Assembly (NCBI RefSeq): GCF_900105125.1
Contig: NZ_LT629750.1
Location: 558,001-622,000, forward strand
DNA length: 64,000 nucleotides
Source: Bradyrhizobium canariense
GTDB taxonomy: Bacteria; Pseudomonadota; Alphaproteobacteria; Rhizobiales; Xanthobacteraceae
Reading direction: 5' to 3'
The notes under the pieces are model-generated. The model worked only from the letters and a program-made list of their open reading frames with translations. It had not been told where the DNA came from and searched no databases. Shown piece after piece: positions 26,210 through 34,124 of this stretch (position 1 is the first letter of the stretch; each line of letters opens with the position of its first letter). The position numbers and the translations under genes were made by a program.

Positions 26210-26457
26210 TCAAATTTCGGAGACGAAGCTAAGTTGTCGAACATCTCACGCACGTCGCGGAGAAACGCACGGCCGACTTCCCTTGGCCGCGCGCCATGGC
26301 CCGGCTCACGGAGGAAAAGGTCAGCGCCCAATTCTTCTTCGATGTCGCGGACATGTCGCGAGATAATGGATTGATTGGTGTCCAACCGAAGTGCCGCACG
26401 ACGGAAGTTCGACTCTTCCGCCGCGACAACGAAATGACGCAAGCGGCGAAGATCCAT
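26210..26457 (-). pseudogene. LysR regulator, N-terminal fragment
   Basis: The start MDLRRLRHFVVAAEESNFRR and the HTH (AALRLDTNQSIISRHVRDIE, then ELGADLFLRE) are those of a LysR regulator, continuing to FLRDVREMFDNLA near residue 82. After that the sequence loses resemblance to the family (SSPKFESATNSPK...) and runs into the insertion sequence. The effector domain is gone. The open frame that reaches 26122 therefore includes non-native codons. Either an older deletion or the IS event removed the rest. Confidence 0.75.
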
Positions 26458-26534
26458 TTCAAACGGCACTCTTAGGGATGGTTATCCAATCACCGCCAAT
26501 TTCCATTTGGGTCCCCGTCATCCAGAATTGGCTA

Positions 26535-27569
26535 TCATGCCACCTTGGGCCGCCAAGCGATGACACCAGCGGTTCGCGCTCGAACTTCGGGCGATGCCAA
26601 GCACGAGGCGACTGCCTCATAACCAGGGCCGCCTGGATAAGGTGCGACGCGCAACGGCGCGCTGTGGTTAGCGGGGCAGAAAATAATTGCCTCGTCCGAG
26701 CCGACAGAATCTAAATCCAGGATGGCGGTAGAGCGTGTGAGGAAGAAGAGCGGGCGAGCGCCAGGTCCACGGCGACGAAGATGAGCGATCAGAGCCTCTT
26801 GGGTAACCTTGTCCAGCCCTTCTTCCAACATATCAATCACCAGAATGGACGGGCTTTCCGCTTCCAATCCCGCGAGTAGCGCGATCAAAGCCTCTGACAC
26901 AGTGCCGCCATCCTCAACGAGCCAGGCAAGGGCCTGATCGACGCGCGACTTGAGGACTTGATCGGCGTCTAACCGCGCCCGGGCCATTGCACCTCCGTCC
27001 CCCAACCGCTCTAAGCCTATGAAAGCGGCGTCGGGCAATGCTTCAGCCAAGCGCATCGCAAGCCGCGTCTTGCCGCTGCCCAAGGGGCCGGTAATGTAAT
27101 TTAGCGACCGGATATCGTGCAGTTCGAAGCGTTCAGCCCCCCACGGCCAGGGGAGATCGAACGCGACACGAAACTCGGCTGCAGGTGTCAACAGCCGCGC
27201 CAAATCGCCGATTGTCGGCGTCTGACCGCCGGCGAGATCACTCCTGAGCCCGCGAACTTTTTCCACCTTAGAGGCGAGCTGGCTGATTTGTCCTTCAAGC
27301 GTCACTTGATGAGCTGCCAGAGCAAGTTCCAGGCCCTTGGGATCGCCTCTCAACACTCGTGCAACTTGCGCGAGGCTGAAGCCAAGCGCCCGTAATGAGA
27401 TAATTTCTGCGGCCCGGCTCATTTCGTCCGGGCCATAGATTCGCCATCCGGCCGCAGTTCGAGCCGGCATTATAAGACCGCGCTGCTCGTAGACTCGCAG
27501 AGCTTTGACGGAGATGCCAAGCCGGCTGGCAGCCTCTGATGCATTCAAGAATACGGCGGAAAAGCCCAC
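26535..27569 (-). CDS. MerR-type regulator fused to a P-loop ATPase domain
   Basis: A 344-residue protein. Residues 8-75 form a MerR winged helix (SEAASRLGISVKALRVYEQR), followed by a dimerisation coiled coil (about residues 80-120). Instead of a metal-binding tail there is a domain of about 200 residues with Walker A GPLGSGKTRLAMRL near residue 163 and a Walker B-like SILVIDMLEEGLD near residue 243. The ATPase part resembles small ABC/RecA-type ATP-binding domains, but the exact family is not recognised. The start is GTG at 27569 after GGGGTGA. A MerR-style promoter reads towards the gene from 27629, suggesting autoregulation. An ATP-dependent transcription switch is an inference. Confidence 0.75.
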   Translation of the reverse strand: MGFSAVFLNASEAASRLGISVKALRVYEQRGLIMPARTAAGWRIYGPDEMSRAAEIISLRALGFSLAQVARVLRGDPKGLELALAAHQVTLEGQISQLASKVEKVRGLRSDLAGGQTPTIGDLARLLTPAAEFRVAFDLPWPWGAERFELHDIRSLNYITGPLGSGKTRLAMRLAEALPDAAFIGLERLGDGGAMARARLDADQVLKSRVDQALAWLVEDGGTVSEALIALLAGLEAESPSILVIDMLEEGLDKVTQEALIAHLRRRGPGARPLFFLTRSTAILDLDSVGSDEAIIFCPANHSAPLRVAPYPGGPGYEAVASCLASPEVRARTAGVIAWRPKVA

Positions 27570-27598
27570 GACTCACCCCGCTTTTGCTGACCGCATCT

Positions 27599-27629
27599 CT
27601 TATCGAGGCAGCCCCAAGGGCCGGGTCAA
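27599..27629 (-). promoter_or_regulatory. MerR-type promoter with 19-bp spacer
   Basis: On the minus strand, TTGACC (27624-27629) and GATAAG (27599-27604) are separated by 19 bases that contain the near-palindrome CCCTTGGGG. The overlong spacer with a palindrome is the hallmark of promoters that MerR proteins untwist. It sits 30 bases before the GTG of the MerR-ATPase gene. Confidence 0.6.
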
Positions 27630-27812
27630 GGGCTTTTATTGGCAGCGGATGCCCAGCAAGGTCCCGCCATGGCCGCGGCGGCGCAGAGCTAGCCAAGGCT
27701 CGGCGGGCCGTCTAGATGGCCGCCATCCTGGCGCCCGGTTCCTCCCCGACGGTGACCGAAACAGAGTCGTGTCGCCGCGCGTTGGTCCCGCGCGCAAGAG
27801 GAGAAGCCCGTC

Positions 27813-28058
27813 ATGTCGAAACTAGCAATCGCGTTTGTGTTGGCACTGGCCGCGACCGCGGCCAACGCGCAAGATACTAAGTCTGGACAATCGCATACGC
27901 CGGCCGTTGCCAGCGCGAATGGAGCACGGCCGTTCCTATTTGATGGACGAATGCGAGGTGATGGCGTCCGGCAGGGAGCGCTCACCGACGATCATCACCC
28001 CAACGCTGGCGCCATCGTCGTGCCACCGAAAGCAAGCCAGCCTGGGCGCGAACGATGA
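27813..28058 (+). CDS. small exported hypothetical protein
   Basis: An 81-residue protein with a clear signal peptide (MSKLAIAFVLALAATAANAQ) and a short, polar mature part rich in Gly, Pro and His (DDHHPNAGAIVVPPK). GAGGAGA precedes the ATG. It is divergent from the MerR-ATPase gene and could be part of its regulon; the His residues would allow metal binding, but no motif is recognised. Confidence 0.55.
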   Translation: MSKLAIAFVLALAATAANAQDTKSGQSHTPAVASANGARPFLFDGRMRGDGVRQGALTDDHHPNAGAIVVPPKASQPGRER

Positions 28059-28263
28059 GTTCGCGCACCCGTTTATTGAATTGTTCATTGGCTCTGTGTC
28101 CGCTGTGGTCACTGCGGGTTCCTAGCGACCTCTGCTATCGGCCGACAGGCGAACATTAGGTGCGCCTTACCCAAGCACTGCGCCTTATGATGGGGTGGAC
28201 GCCCCGCCGACGGCATCGATGTGCCAAAGTGGAGGTGTTGAGCACCACTTAAGGGAGGCGTCC

Positions 28264-29298
28264 GTGTCAGAGGTTATCATAATTGGTTTGGATATCGCCA
28301 AACATGTTTTTCACGCTCACGGAGCGGATGAGCGTGGTCAAGCGATATTCAGTAAGCGGATCAGCCGAGGGAAGCTGCTGGATTTCTTCGCTGCCCAGCC
28401 AAGTTGCACGGTAGCGCTGGAGGCATGTGGTGGAGCCCATCACTGGGCCCGTCAGCTCACCCGGCTTGGTCATGAAGTTCGGCTGATCCCGCCCGCCTAT
28501 GTAAAACCGTTCGTGAAGCGGCAAAAGAACGACGCGATCGATGCCGAGGCGATTTGCGAAGCAGCGCAGCGGCCGAGCATGCGGTTCGTGGCCGTGAAGA
28601 GCGAACAGCAGCAGGCGGCGGGTCTGGTGTTTCGGACCCGTGACCTGTTAGTGCGGCAGCGAACGCAGCTCATCAACGCGATCCGGGGACACCTCGCTGA
28701 ATATGGTTGGGTCGCACCCAAGGGGCCGTCGCATGTGGCGATGCTTGCCGACCTGATCGAGGAAGAAGCGATGGCCAGCTCGCTTCCCAAAGCGACCCAC
28801 GCCATGTTCCGATTGATGTTAGACCTGCTGGCCGGCCTCAATGGCAAGATCGCGGATCTCGACAAGGAGATCGCGCGACGTGCTCGCGAGGACGAAGTAT
28901 CGCGCAGGCTAATGACCGTTCCCGGCATTGGCCCAATCTCCGCCACCGCGATCGCCGCTCTAGCACCGCCGGCCGAGACCTTTGCCAAAGGCCGTGACTT
29001 CGCGGCCTGGCTCGGCCTCACGCCTCTTCAAAGATCGACAGGCGGCAAACAGAAGCTCGGTGCGACATCCAAGATGGGCGAACGCACGCTCAGGCGTCTC
29101 CTCATCATCGGCAGTAGCGCGGTCGTACAACAGGCGAGCAAACGCGGTGCGCCAAGGGGTTCGTGGCTCGAACAGATGCTGGCTCGCAAACCGCGCATGC
29201 TGGTAACCGTCGCGCTCGCCAACAAGATGGCGCGGATCGTCTGGGCGCTACTCGTAAAGCAGGAAAACTACAGAGCTCCGGTCGCCGCCAAGGCGTGA
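28264..29298 (+). CDS. IS110-family transposase (RNA-guided recombinase)
   Basis: A 344-residue DEDD recombinase. The RuvC-like N-terminal domain shows the four acidic positions in GLDIAKHVF, ALEACGGAHHW and KRQKNDAIDAEAICEA. The C-terminal domain has VPGIGPISATAIAAL and the catalytic Ser in LQRSTGGKQKLGA. Members of this family act with a structured RNA encoded in the element. The start is GTG at 28264 after GGGAGG. All catalytic positions look intact. Confidence 0.93.
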   Translation: MSEVIIIGLDIAKHVFHAHGADERGQAIFSKRISRGKLLDFFAAQPSCTVALEACGGAHHWARQLTRLGHEVRLIPPAYVKPFVKRQKNDAIDAEAICEAAQRPSMRFVAVKSEQQQAAGLVFRTRDLLVRQRTQLINAIRGHLAEYGWVAPKGPSHVAMLADLIEEEAMASSLPKATHAMFRLMLDLLAGLNGKIADLDKEIARRAREDEVSRRLMTVPGIGPISATAIAALAPPAETFAKGRDFAAWLGLTPLQRSTGGKQKLGATSKMGERTLRRLLIIGSSAVVQQASKRGAPRGSWLEQMLARKPRMLVTVALANKMARIVWALLVKQENYRAPVAAKA

Positions 29299-29535
29299 GC
29301 CTGGCGGGCCTGAGGTCGTCGCGGGTGTAGTCGGTCGAAGGAGGGTATGGCGCAACAGTCGGCGAGACGGGGCCGGAAGAACCAGATGTACTCATCGTGC
29401 CTGGAGCACGCATTTATGATTTGGTTCCGGTCCGCGAACTCCCATACGGGCCCGCAGCTCCATCGCTGCATCAGAGGCCGGACAGATGGCAGCATCCGAC
29501 TACGTGCCAATCTTCTTCAAATACCGCTTGCATCC
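29299..29535 (+). ncRNA. candidate bridge/seek RNA region of the IS110-family element
   Basis: In IS1111-type members of the IS110 family the guide RNA is encoded in the non-coding right end between the recombinase gene and the subterminal repeat. This 237-base stretch occupies exactly that place and has no convincing gene. No fold or boundaries were computed, so the coordinates are only the interval in which the RNA would lie. Confidence 0.35.
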
Positions 29536-29549
29536 GGCGGGGCGTCCAC

Positions 29550-30106
29550 AGATGTGTACATGGGTTAGTCAGCCGACGATCCCGCCACCGTCCATCGAGG
29601 TAGCGCCGACCGAGCAGTCGGTCGCGCGCCTGCCCGATGAGACGACGGATCAAACGCGCGTGGAATCCCTGGCTAAGCTAAATCCCGATGTACGGCCGAT
29701 CGATGCTCAGCGCCGGCCCGCGCGAGCCGAGCGTAAGCCTACAAGGGTATTTCCATCGAGCCAGGTGGCCAGAACCCGTCATCGCAACGAGCAACCAGCG
29801 TTGGGTACGGGCGAGGAGTGTTGTCGGTTTGAGTGGGTGGATAGGTCAGCAGTATCAAACGCTGCATCGCGCAAGCGTGTTGCGCGTCGGGACTCATAGA
29901 TAGACTGGCACTTCCCGGATGCAAATTGAGGGTCAGGCCGCTTCTATCGGCGTCATCTCGTACTTCGCTGCCTGGCTTGGTTGCGCGTTTCAAAGCATCG
30001 TGGGAGTCTTTATGTACCGGATGCCCTATTGTACACGTTGACGCCGTCAATCGGGGACACGACATATCCTGTTCGGTCGGTCGAGATCACCGCTCAGGAG
30101 CAAGAA
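29550..30106. other. stretch without a recognised gene
   Basis: It lies between the right repeat of the IS110-family element and the cyclase gene. Open frames of up to about 100 codons exist on both strands, but none shows family resemblance or a good ribosome-binding site. The first part may be the outer end of the insertion element. Confidence 0.45.
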
Positions 30107-31306
30107 ATGAACGCGCCGCCAACCATTGATCCCGTCACCGCGCATCCTGACAACGATGTTGTGCACTGGCTGACCAACGACACGCGCGATGAGCGCTTCA
30201 TTGACAATATTTTCGCCGAGCTGTGTGTCCGGCTCCAGCGAGCGGGCATTCCCGTGAAGCGGGCGTCGCTTCATATCCTGATCCACCATCCGCAGTGGCT
30301 TGGCGCCCGGATCATGTGGGCCGACGGGATGCGCGAGGCCGAGATTGCGAGAGTCGACTACGATGTCAGGGAGCGATCGGAATACATCGATAGTCCCGCC
30401 AACGAAATCCATGACGGTGCCACCGTGGTGCGCGAGAATCTCGAACGCGATCCCTCGGTGGGCCGCAAGCACGCCGTCTATGACGAGATGCGGGCGAAAG
30501 GGCTGACCGACTATGTGGCGTGGCCGCTGTACCATACGCTCGGCAAGCGGCATCTCGTGACCTTTGCAACCGACCGGCCCGGAGGTTTCGGCGACGCGCA
30601 TATTGCCGACCTGCTGAAACTGTTGCCGGTTCTCGCGCTGGTCAGCGAAATCCGCATCAAGAACCGGCTGGCGCGAACACTGCTCGAAACCTATGTCGGG
30701 TCGCATGCCGGCGAGCTCATTCTGGCCGGCGCCACCAGGCGCGGAAGCGGCACGACGGTACGCGCCGCCATTATGATCTGCGATCTGCGTGATTTCACCC
30801 GGATCTCCGACAACTGGCCGCGCGATGACGTGATTGATCTTCTGAACGGCTATTTCGACGCGATGTCGGAACCGATTGCGCGACATGGCGGGGAAATACT
30901 GAAATTCATCGGCGACGGTCTGCTCGCCATTTTTCCGCTCAGCCAGCCGTCGGCCTGCGCAAATCTGCTGCTTGCCGTGGCCGAAGCCCGTCAGGCCATG
31001 GTTGCCCTGAACGAAAAGAACAGTGAAACCGGTCGTGCACCGCTGAATTACGGTATCGGCGTACACGTCGGCGACGTCATGTACGGCAATATCGGGTCAC
31101 ACACCCGGCTCGACTTCACCGTCATCGGTCCTGCGGTCAACATGGCTTCGCGTCTCGAAACACTCACCAAACAATTAGGGAGAACGGTGCTGCTGTCTCG
31201 CGCGTTCGCCGACTTCGTCGAAAGCGATTTCGATCTCGAACGCGTCGGCGAATATCCGGTGCGTGGCTTCAACGATCCGATCGAGCTGTTTGCGTATCAC
31301 GGCTGA
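30107..31306 (+). CDS. class III adenylate/guanylate cyclase
   Basis: A 399-residue soluble cyclase that makes cAMP or cGMP. The C-terminal catalytic domain (about residues 215-395) keeps the metal-binding Asp pair in MICDLRDFTRISD and KFIGDGLLAIF and the Asn/Arg transition-state residues in AVNMASRLETLTKQ. The N-terminal 200 residues form a domain seen in many Bradyrhizobium cyclases (around LHILIHHPQWLGARIMWADG) with no known ligand. The ATG at 30107 follows AGGAGCAAG; the frame is open upstream to 29981. It is a lone gene, codirectional with the IS110-family element and convergent with the GlxA-type regulator. Confidence 0.88.
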   Translation: MNAPPTIDPVTAHPDNDVVHWLTNDTRDERFIDNIFAELCVRLQRAGIPVKRASLHILIHHPQWLGARIMWADGMREAEIARVDYDVRERSEYIDSPANEIHDGATVVRENLERDPSVGRKHAVYDEMRAKGLTDYVAWPLYHTLGKRHLVTFATDRPGGFGDAHIADLLKLLPVLALVSEIRIKNRLARTLLETYVGSHAGELILAGATRRGSGTTVRAAIMICDLRDFTRISDNWPRDDVIDLLNGYFDAMSEPIARHGGEILKFIGDGLLAIFPLSQPSACANLLLAVAEARQAMVALNEKNSETGRAPLNYGIGVHVGDVMYGNIGSHTRLDFTVIGPAVNMASRLETLTKQLGRTVLLSRAFADFVESDFDLERVGEYPVRGFNDPIELFAYHG

Positions 31307-31536
31307 ATGCCGCCCCATCATCAGGTGAAGAGCCACGCGATCGAGGGCGAGCGCAGCGCTTTCGCCCAATTCGTCTAGCAGGGAAAGCTGGTTTCAGGAT
31401 TTCTTTCGAGTATTCACCGAGCGTAGGTGGCGCTTGCAATGGTTGGTCCCCGCGTCGACCGTCAAGCCAGATGGGCGGCAGATGCCGATGAGTTCGCCCT
31501 CTGGCGGCTGGTCTCATAGCCGATTGTCTAATGCTG

Positions 31537-32490
31537 TTACGCTCCGCGGGCACGACTAGGAGCAGAGCCAAAGCGATCCTTGAATGCGCGCGAAAAGTGG
31601 CTGCTGCTTTGAAAGCCGCAGGCCAACGCGATATTGGTCATGGTCATATTGGTCTTGTGCACAAGCTGATGGGCTTGGTTCAATCGTATCTGCAGGTAGG
31701 CTTCGTTCAAGGTTCGTGCGCTATGTTTGATAAATAGCCGTTCAAGCGAGCGAACCGATACGCCGGCAATCTTGGCAAGTTTGACTCGCGAAATTGGTTC
31801 TTCCACTGTTGCTTCCATTCTAGCCAAAACCTTGAGTACCCTGTCATCGCTGACGCCATAACGCTCCCGAAGACTCAACCGTTGCGGCTCATTGGCGGGG
31901 CGGGGCTCGGCTCGGATGAACCATTCGCTCACCTTATTCGCCAGCGCGTTTCCTTGTTCGCGTTCGATCAGTTCGATGGCGAGGTCGAGGCCCGCGATGC
32001 CGCCGGCGCAGGTCACGCGGCGGCGGTCGATGACGTAGAGGCTCGATTCGACGTGAAGCGTGGGAAACATCTCTACGAACGTTGGCCTGTGGTCCCAGTG
32101 GATGGTGACACTGTGACCCTCCAGCAGACCCGCGCGCGCCAACAGGAACGGCCCTCCGGAAACGCCGACCAGCACGGTGTTCTTCAAGGCTTGCCGCCTT
32201 AACCAAGCGAACGTCCTGGCTTCCTGAAAGGCTGTCGGATCGCCGGCTGCGAACACAAACAGCATTTCACACTGGAGCGGTTGCGAGACGCTTTGGTCGG
32301 CGAGAATCATGGCGCCATTGGAAGCGCGAACGGGTTTGCCATCGGTCGAAATGTGGACCCAGCGATAGAGCGGCTGTCCAGTAAGTGTATTGGCGGCCCG
32401 GAACGGCTCAACGATCGATGCGTACGACATCAGGGCAAAATCGTTGATCAGGAGAAGGCCGATGGTCCGGGATTCGGATGCCTTCGCCAT
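31537..32490 (-). CDS. GlxA-type AraC-family regulator
   Basis: A 317-residue regulator with an N-terminal DJ-1/PfpI-like domain (about residues 8-180, with VSGGPFLLARAGLLEGHSVT near residue 120) and a C-terminal AraC double HTH (SVRSLERLFIKHSARTLNEA, then IALACGFQSSSHFSRAFKDR). Such regulators commonly sense quaternary amines, glycine betaine or sarcosine derivatives. It is divergent from mgdA with 112 bases between, holding an inverted repeat at 32556-32582, and so is the best candidate to control the mgd operon. The frame is open to 32709, but those codons overlap the promoter region; the start MAKASESRTIG fits the family. Confidence 0.85.
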   Translation of the reverse strand: MAKASESRTIGLLLINDFALMSYASIVEPFRAANTLTGQPLYRWVHISTDGKPVRASNGAMILADQSVSQPLQCEMLFVFAAGDPTAFQEARTFAWLRRQALKNTVLVGVSGGPFLLARAGLLEGHSVTIHWDHRPTFVEMFPTLHVESSLYVIDRRRVTCAGGIAGLDLAIELIEREQGNALANKVSEWFIRAEPRPANEPQRLSLRERYGVSDDRVLKVLARMEATVEEPISRVKLAKIAGVSVRSLERLFIKHSARTLNEAYLQIRLNQAHQLVHKTNMTMTNIALACGFQSSSHFSRAFKDRFGSAPSRARGA

Positions 32491-32551
32491 TGTCGCTATC
32501 GGACCTGATTTTGTCGCTTGGGGTAAAATTCGGGTTGCTTTAACCGATATA

Positions 32552-32582
32552 CTTCTTCTCAGGCAAGTAGTTTTCCTGAGAA
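32552..32582. promoter_or_regulatory. inverted-repeat operator between glxA-type gene and mgdA
   Basis: The arms TTCTCAGG (32556-32563) and CCTGAGAA (32575-32582) are perfect complements 11 bases apart. The left arm with its flank, read on the minus strand (32566-32552), is TTGCCTGAGAAGAAG, a 12 of 15 match to the TTTCCTGATAAGAAA motif found elsewhere in the island. It lies 20 bases before the mgdA start codon. Confidence 0.55.
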
Positions 32583-32602
32583 ACGTAAGCTCGGTAAGGC
32601 AG

Positions 32603-33859
32603 ATGACGCGGTTTTCGATCTTGAGCCTGGTCCGGAATGCACTGTCCGGGCACCGCCGGTGGACGCCGACCTGGCGGGATGCATCGCCTCGGTCATCGTA
32701 CGACATCATCGTCGTCGGCGGCGGTGGCCACGGACTTGCGACCGCCTACTATCTCGCGAAAGTCCACGGTCTGCGTAACGTCGCCGTGGTCGAAAAGGGC
32801 TGGATCGGCGGCGGCAACGCCGGCCGTAACACCACGATCATTCGTTCGAACTACGGTTTGGACGGCAATACCGAATTTTACGAATGGTCAATGAAGCTCT
32901 GGGAAGGCCTGGAGCAGGAGCTCAACTACAACACCATGGTGAGCCAGCGCGGTGTGCTCAACCTCTATCACTCTGATGCACAACGCGACGCGTTCGTGCG
33001 TCGGGGGATTACGATGCGTCTCAACGGTGCGGACGCCGAATTGCTGGACGCGGAAGCGGTACAAAAAATAGCACCGTTCCTTAATTACGAACAGGCGCGC
33101 TTCCCGATCATGGGCGGGTTGCTGCAACGACGCGGGGGAACCGCCCGGCACGACGCCGTGGTGTGGGGATACGCGCGCGGCGCGTCCGATCTTGGCGTCG
33201 ACATCGTTCAGAATTGCGAAGTGACCGGCATCTTGCGCGATCATCAAGGTGCAGCCATCGGTGTTGATACGACGCGCGGCCAGATCAAGGCAAAGAAGAT
33301 CGGCTTGTCCGTGGCGGGCAGTTCATCGCGTGTCGCGGCCTTGGCCGGCTTGCGTCTGCCGATCGAGAGCCATGTCTTGCAGGCGTTCGTCAGCGAGGCG
33401 CTCAAGCCCGTCATTCCAGGCGTGATCACTTTCGGCGCGGGCCATTTCTACATCAGCCAATCCGACAAGGGCGGGCTCGTGTTTGGCGGCGATATCGACG
33501 GATACAACAGCTATGCAAGCCGCGGCAACCTGCCGACCGTGGAAGATGTCTGCGAAGGCGGCATGGCGATCATGCCCATGATCGGCCGAGCGCGCATGCT
33601 GCGGAGCTGGGGCGGAATATGCGATATGTCGATGGACGGCTCGCCGATTATCGATCGCACGCCGATCGACGGCCTCTATCTGAACGGCGGTTGGTGCTAC
33701 GGCGGGTTCAAGGCCACGCCGGCCGCGGGCTGGTGCTTCGCCCATCTTCTGGCGACGGATCGGCCCTACCAGGCGGCCGCCGCCTATCGCCTTGATCGCT
33801 TCGCGACAGGTCACCTGATCGACGAAAAGGGGCAGGGTGCCCAACCTAATCTGCACTGA
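32603..33859 (+). CDS. mgdA: N-methylglutamate dehydrogenase subunit A (SoxB-like)
   Basis: The flavin subunit of the four-part N-methylglutamate dehydrogenase, which oxidises N-methylglutamate to glutamate and hands the methyl carbon to tetrahydrofolate. The 418 residues match sarcosine oxidase beta subunits (about 415): the FAD fold YDIIVVGGGGHGLATAYYLA near residue 32, GWIGGGNAGRNTTIIRSNY, and His183 in GTARHDAVVWGYA at the position of the covalently bound FMN in heterotetrameric sarcosine oxidases. The start MTRFSIL was chosen because the upstream open frame crosses the operator region. The gene order beta-delta-alpha-gamma is that of soxBDAG. Linkage to mgsABC and gmaS favours N-methylglutamate over sarcosine as substrate. 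Confidence 0.88.
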   Translation: MTRFSILSLVRNALSGHRRWTPTWRDASPRSSYDIIVVGGGGHGLATAYYLAKVHGLRNVAVVEKGWIGGGNAGRNTTIIRSNYGLDGNTEFYEWSMKLWEGLEQELNYNTMVSQRGVLNLYHSDAQRDAFVRRGITMRLNGADAELLDAEAVQKIAPFLNYEQARFPIMGGLLQRRGGTARHDAVVWGYARGASDLGVDIVQNCEVTGILRDHQGAAIGVDTTRGQIKAKKIGLSVAGSSSRVAALAGLRLPIESHVLQAFVSEALKPVIPGVITFGAGHFYISQSDKGGLVFGGDIDGYNSYASRGNLPTVEDVCEGGMAIMPMIGRARMLRSWGGICDMSMDGSPIIDRTPIDGLYLNGGWCYGGFKATPAAGWCFAHLLATDRPYQAAAAYRLDRFATGHLIDEKGQGAQPNLH

Positions 33860-33872
33860 GGGCGACCAGCGT

Positions 33873-34124
33873 ATGCGCGTTCCATGTCCATATTGCGGTG
33901 ATCGTGACGTCCACGAATTCGTCTACCGCGGCGACGCCGCGCCCAAGCGTCCTCAATCGGACGAGGAATTCTATGACTACGTTTATCTGCGCGATAATCC
34001 GGCCGGCGAAATACGAGAACATTGGTATCACGCGCAAGGCTGCCGCAACTGGATCGTGGTGAGGCGCGATACAAGGAATCACGTCATTGTGGGCTCCATC
34101 CTCGCAAAAGAGCAAGCGCAATGA
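33873..34124 (+). CDS. mgdB: N-methylglutamate dehydrogenase subunit B (SoxD-like)
   Basis: An 83-residue zinc-binding subunit. The pattern CPYCGDRDVHEF at the N-terminus, then HWYHAQGCRNW near residue 60, supplies three Cys and a His as in the delta subunit of heterotetrameric sarcosine oxidase. It contributes structure rather than catalysis. The stop codon overlaps the start of the next subunit as ATGA, which indicates coupled translation. The start MRVPCPYCG was preferred over an upstream ATG at 33837 that overlaps mgdA. Confidence 0.88.
   Translation: MRVPCPYCGDRDVHEFVYRGDAAPKRPQSDEEFYDYVYLRDNPAGEIREHWYHAQGCRNWIVVRRDTRNHVIVGSILAKEQAQ

Larger units (their letters stand above)
28195..29549 (+). 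mobile_element. IS110-family element (IS1111-like)
   Basis: The transposase gene at 28264-29298 is flanked by a perfect 14-bp inverted repeat, GTGGACGCCCCGCC (28195-28208) and GGCGGGGCGTCCAC (29536-29549). Subterminal repeats of this size mark the IS1111 group of the IS110 family. The true ends lie some bases outside the repeats and cannot be placed from one copy, so the coordinates given are those of the repeats. A non-coding stretch of 237 bases lies between the gene and the right repeat. Confidence 0.75.

Noticed and set aside
29486..29903. Two overlapping plus-strand open frames of 137 and 71 codons
   Set aside because: No family resemblance or ribosome-binding site; they begin within the right end of the IS110-family element.
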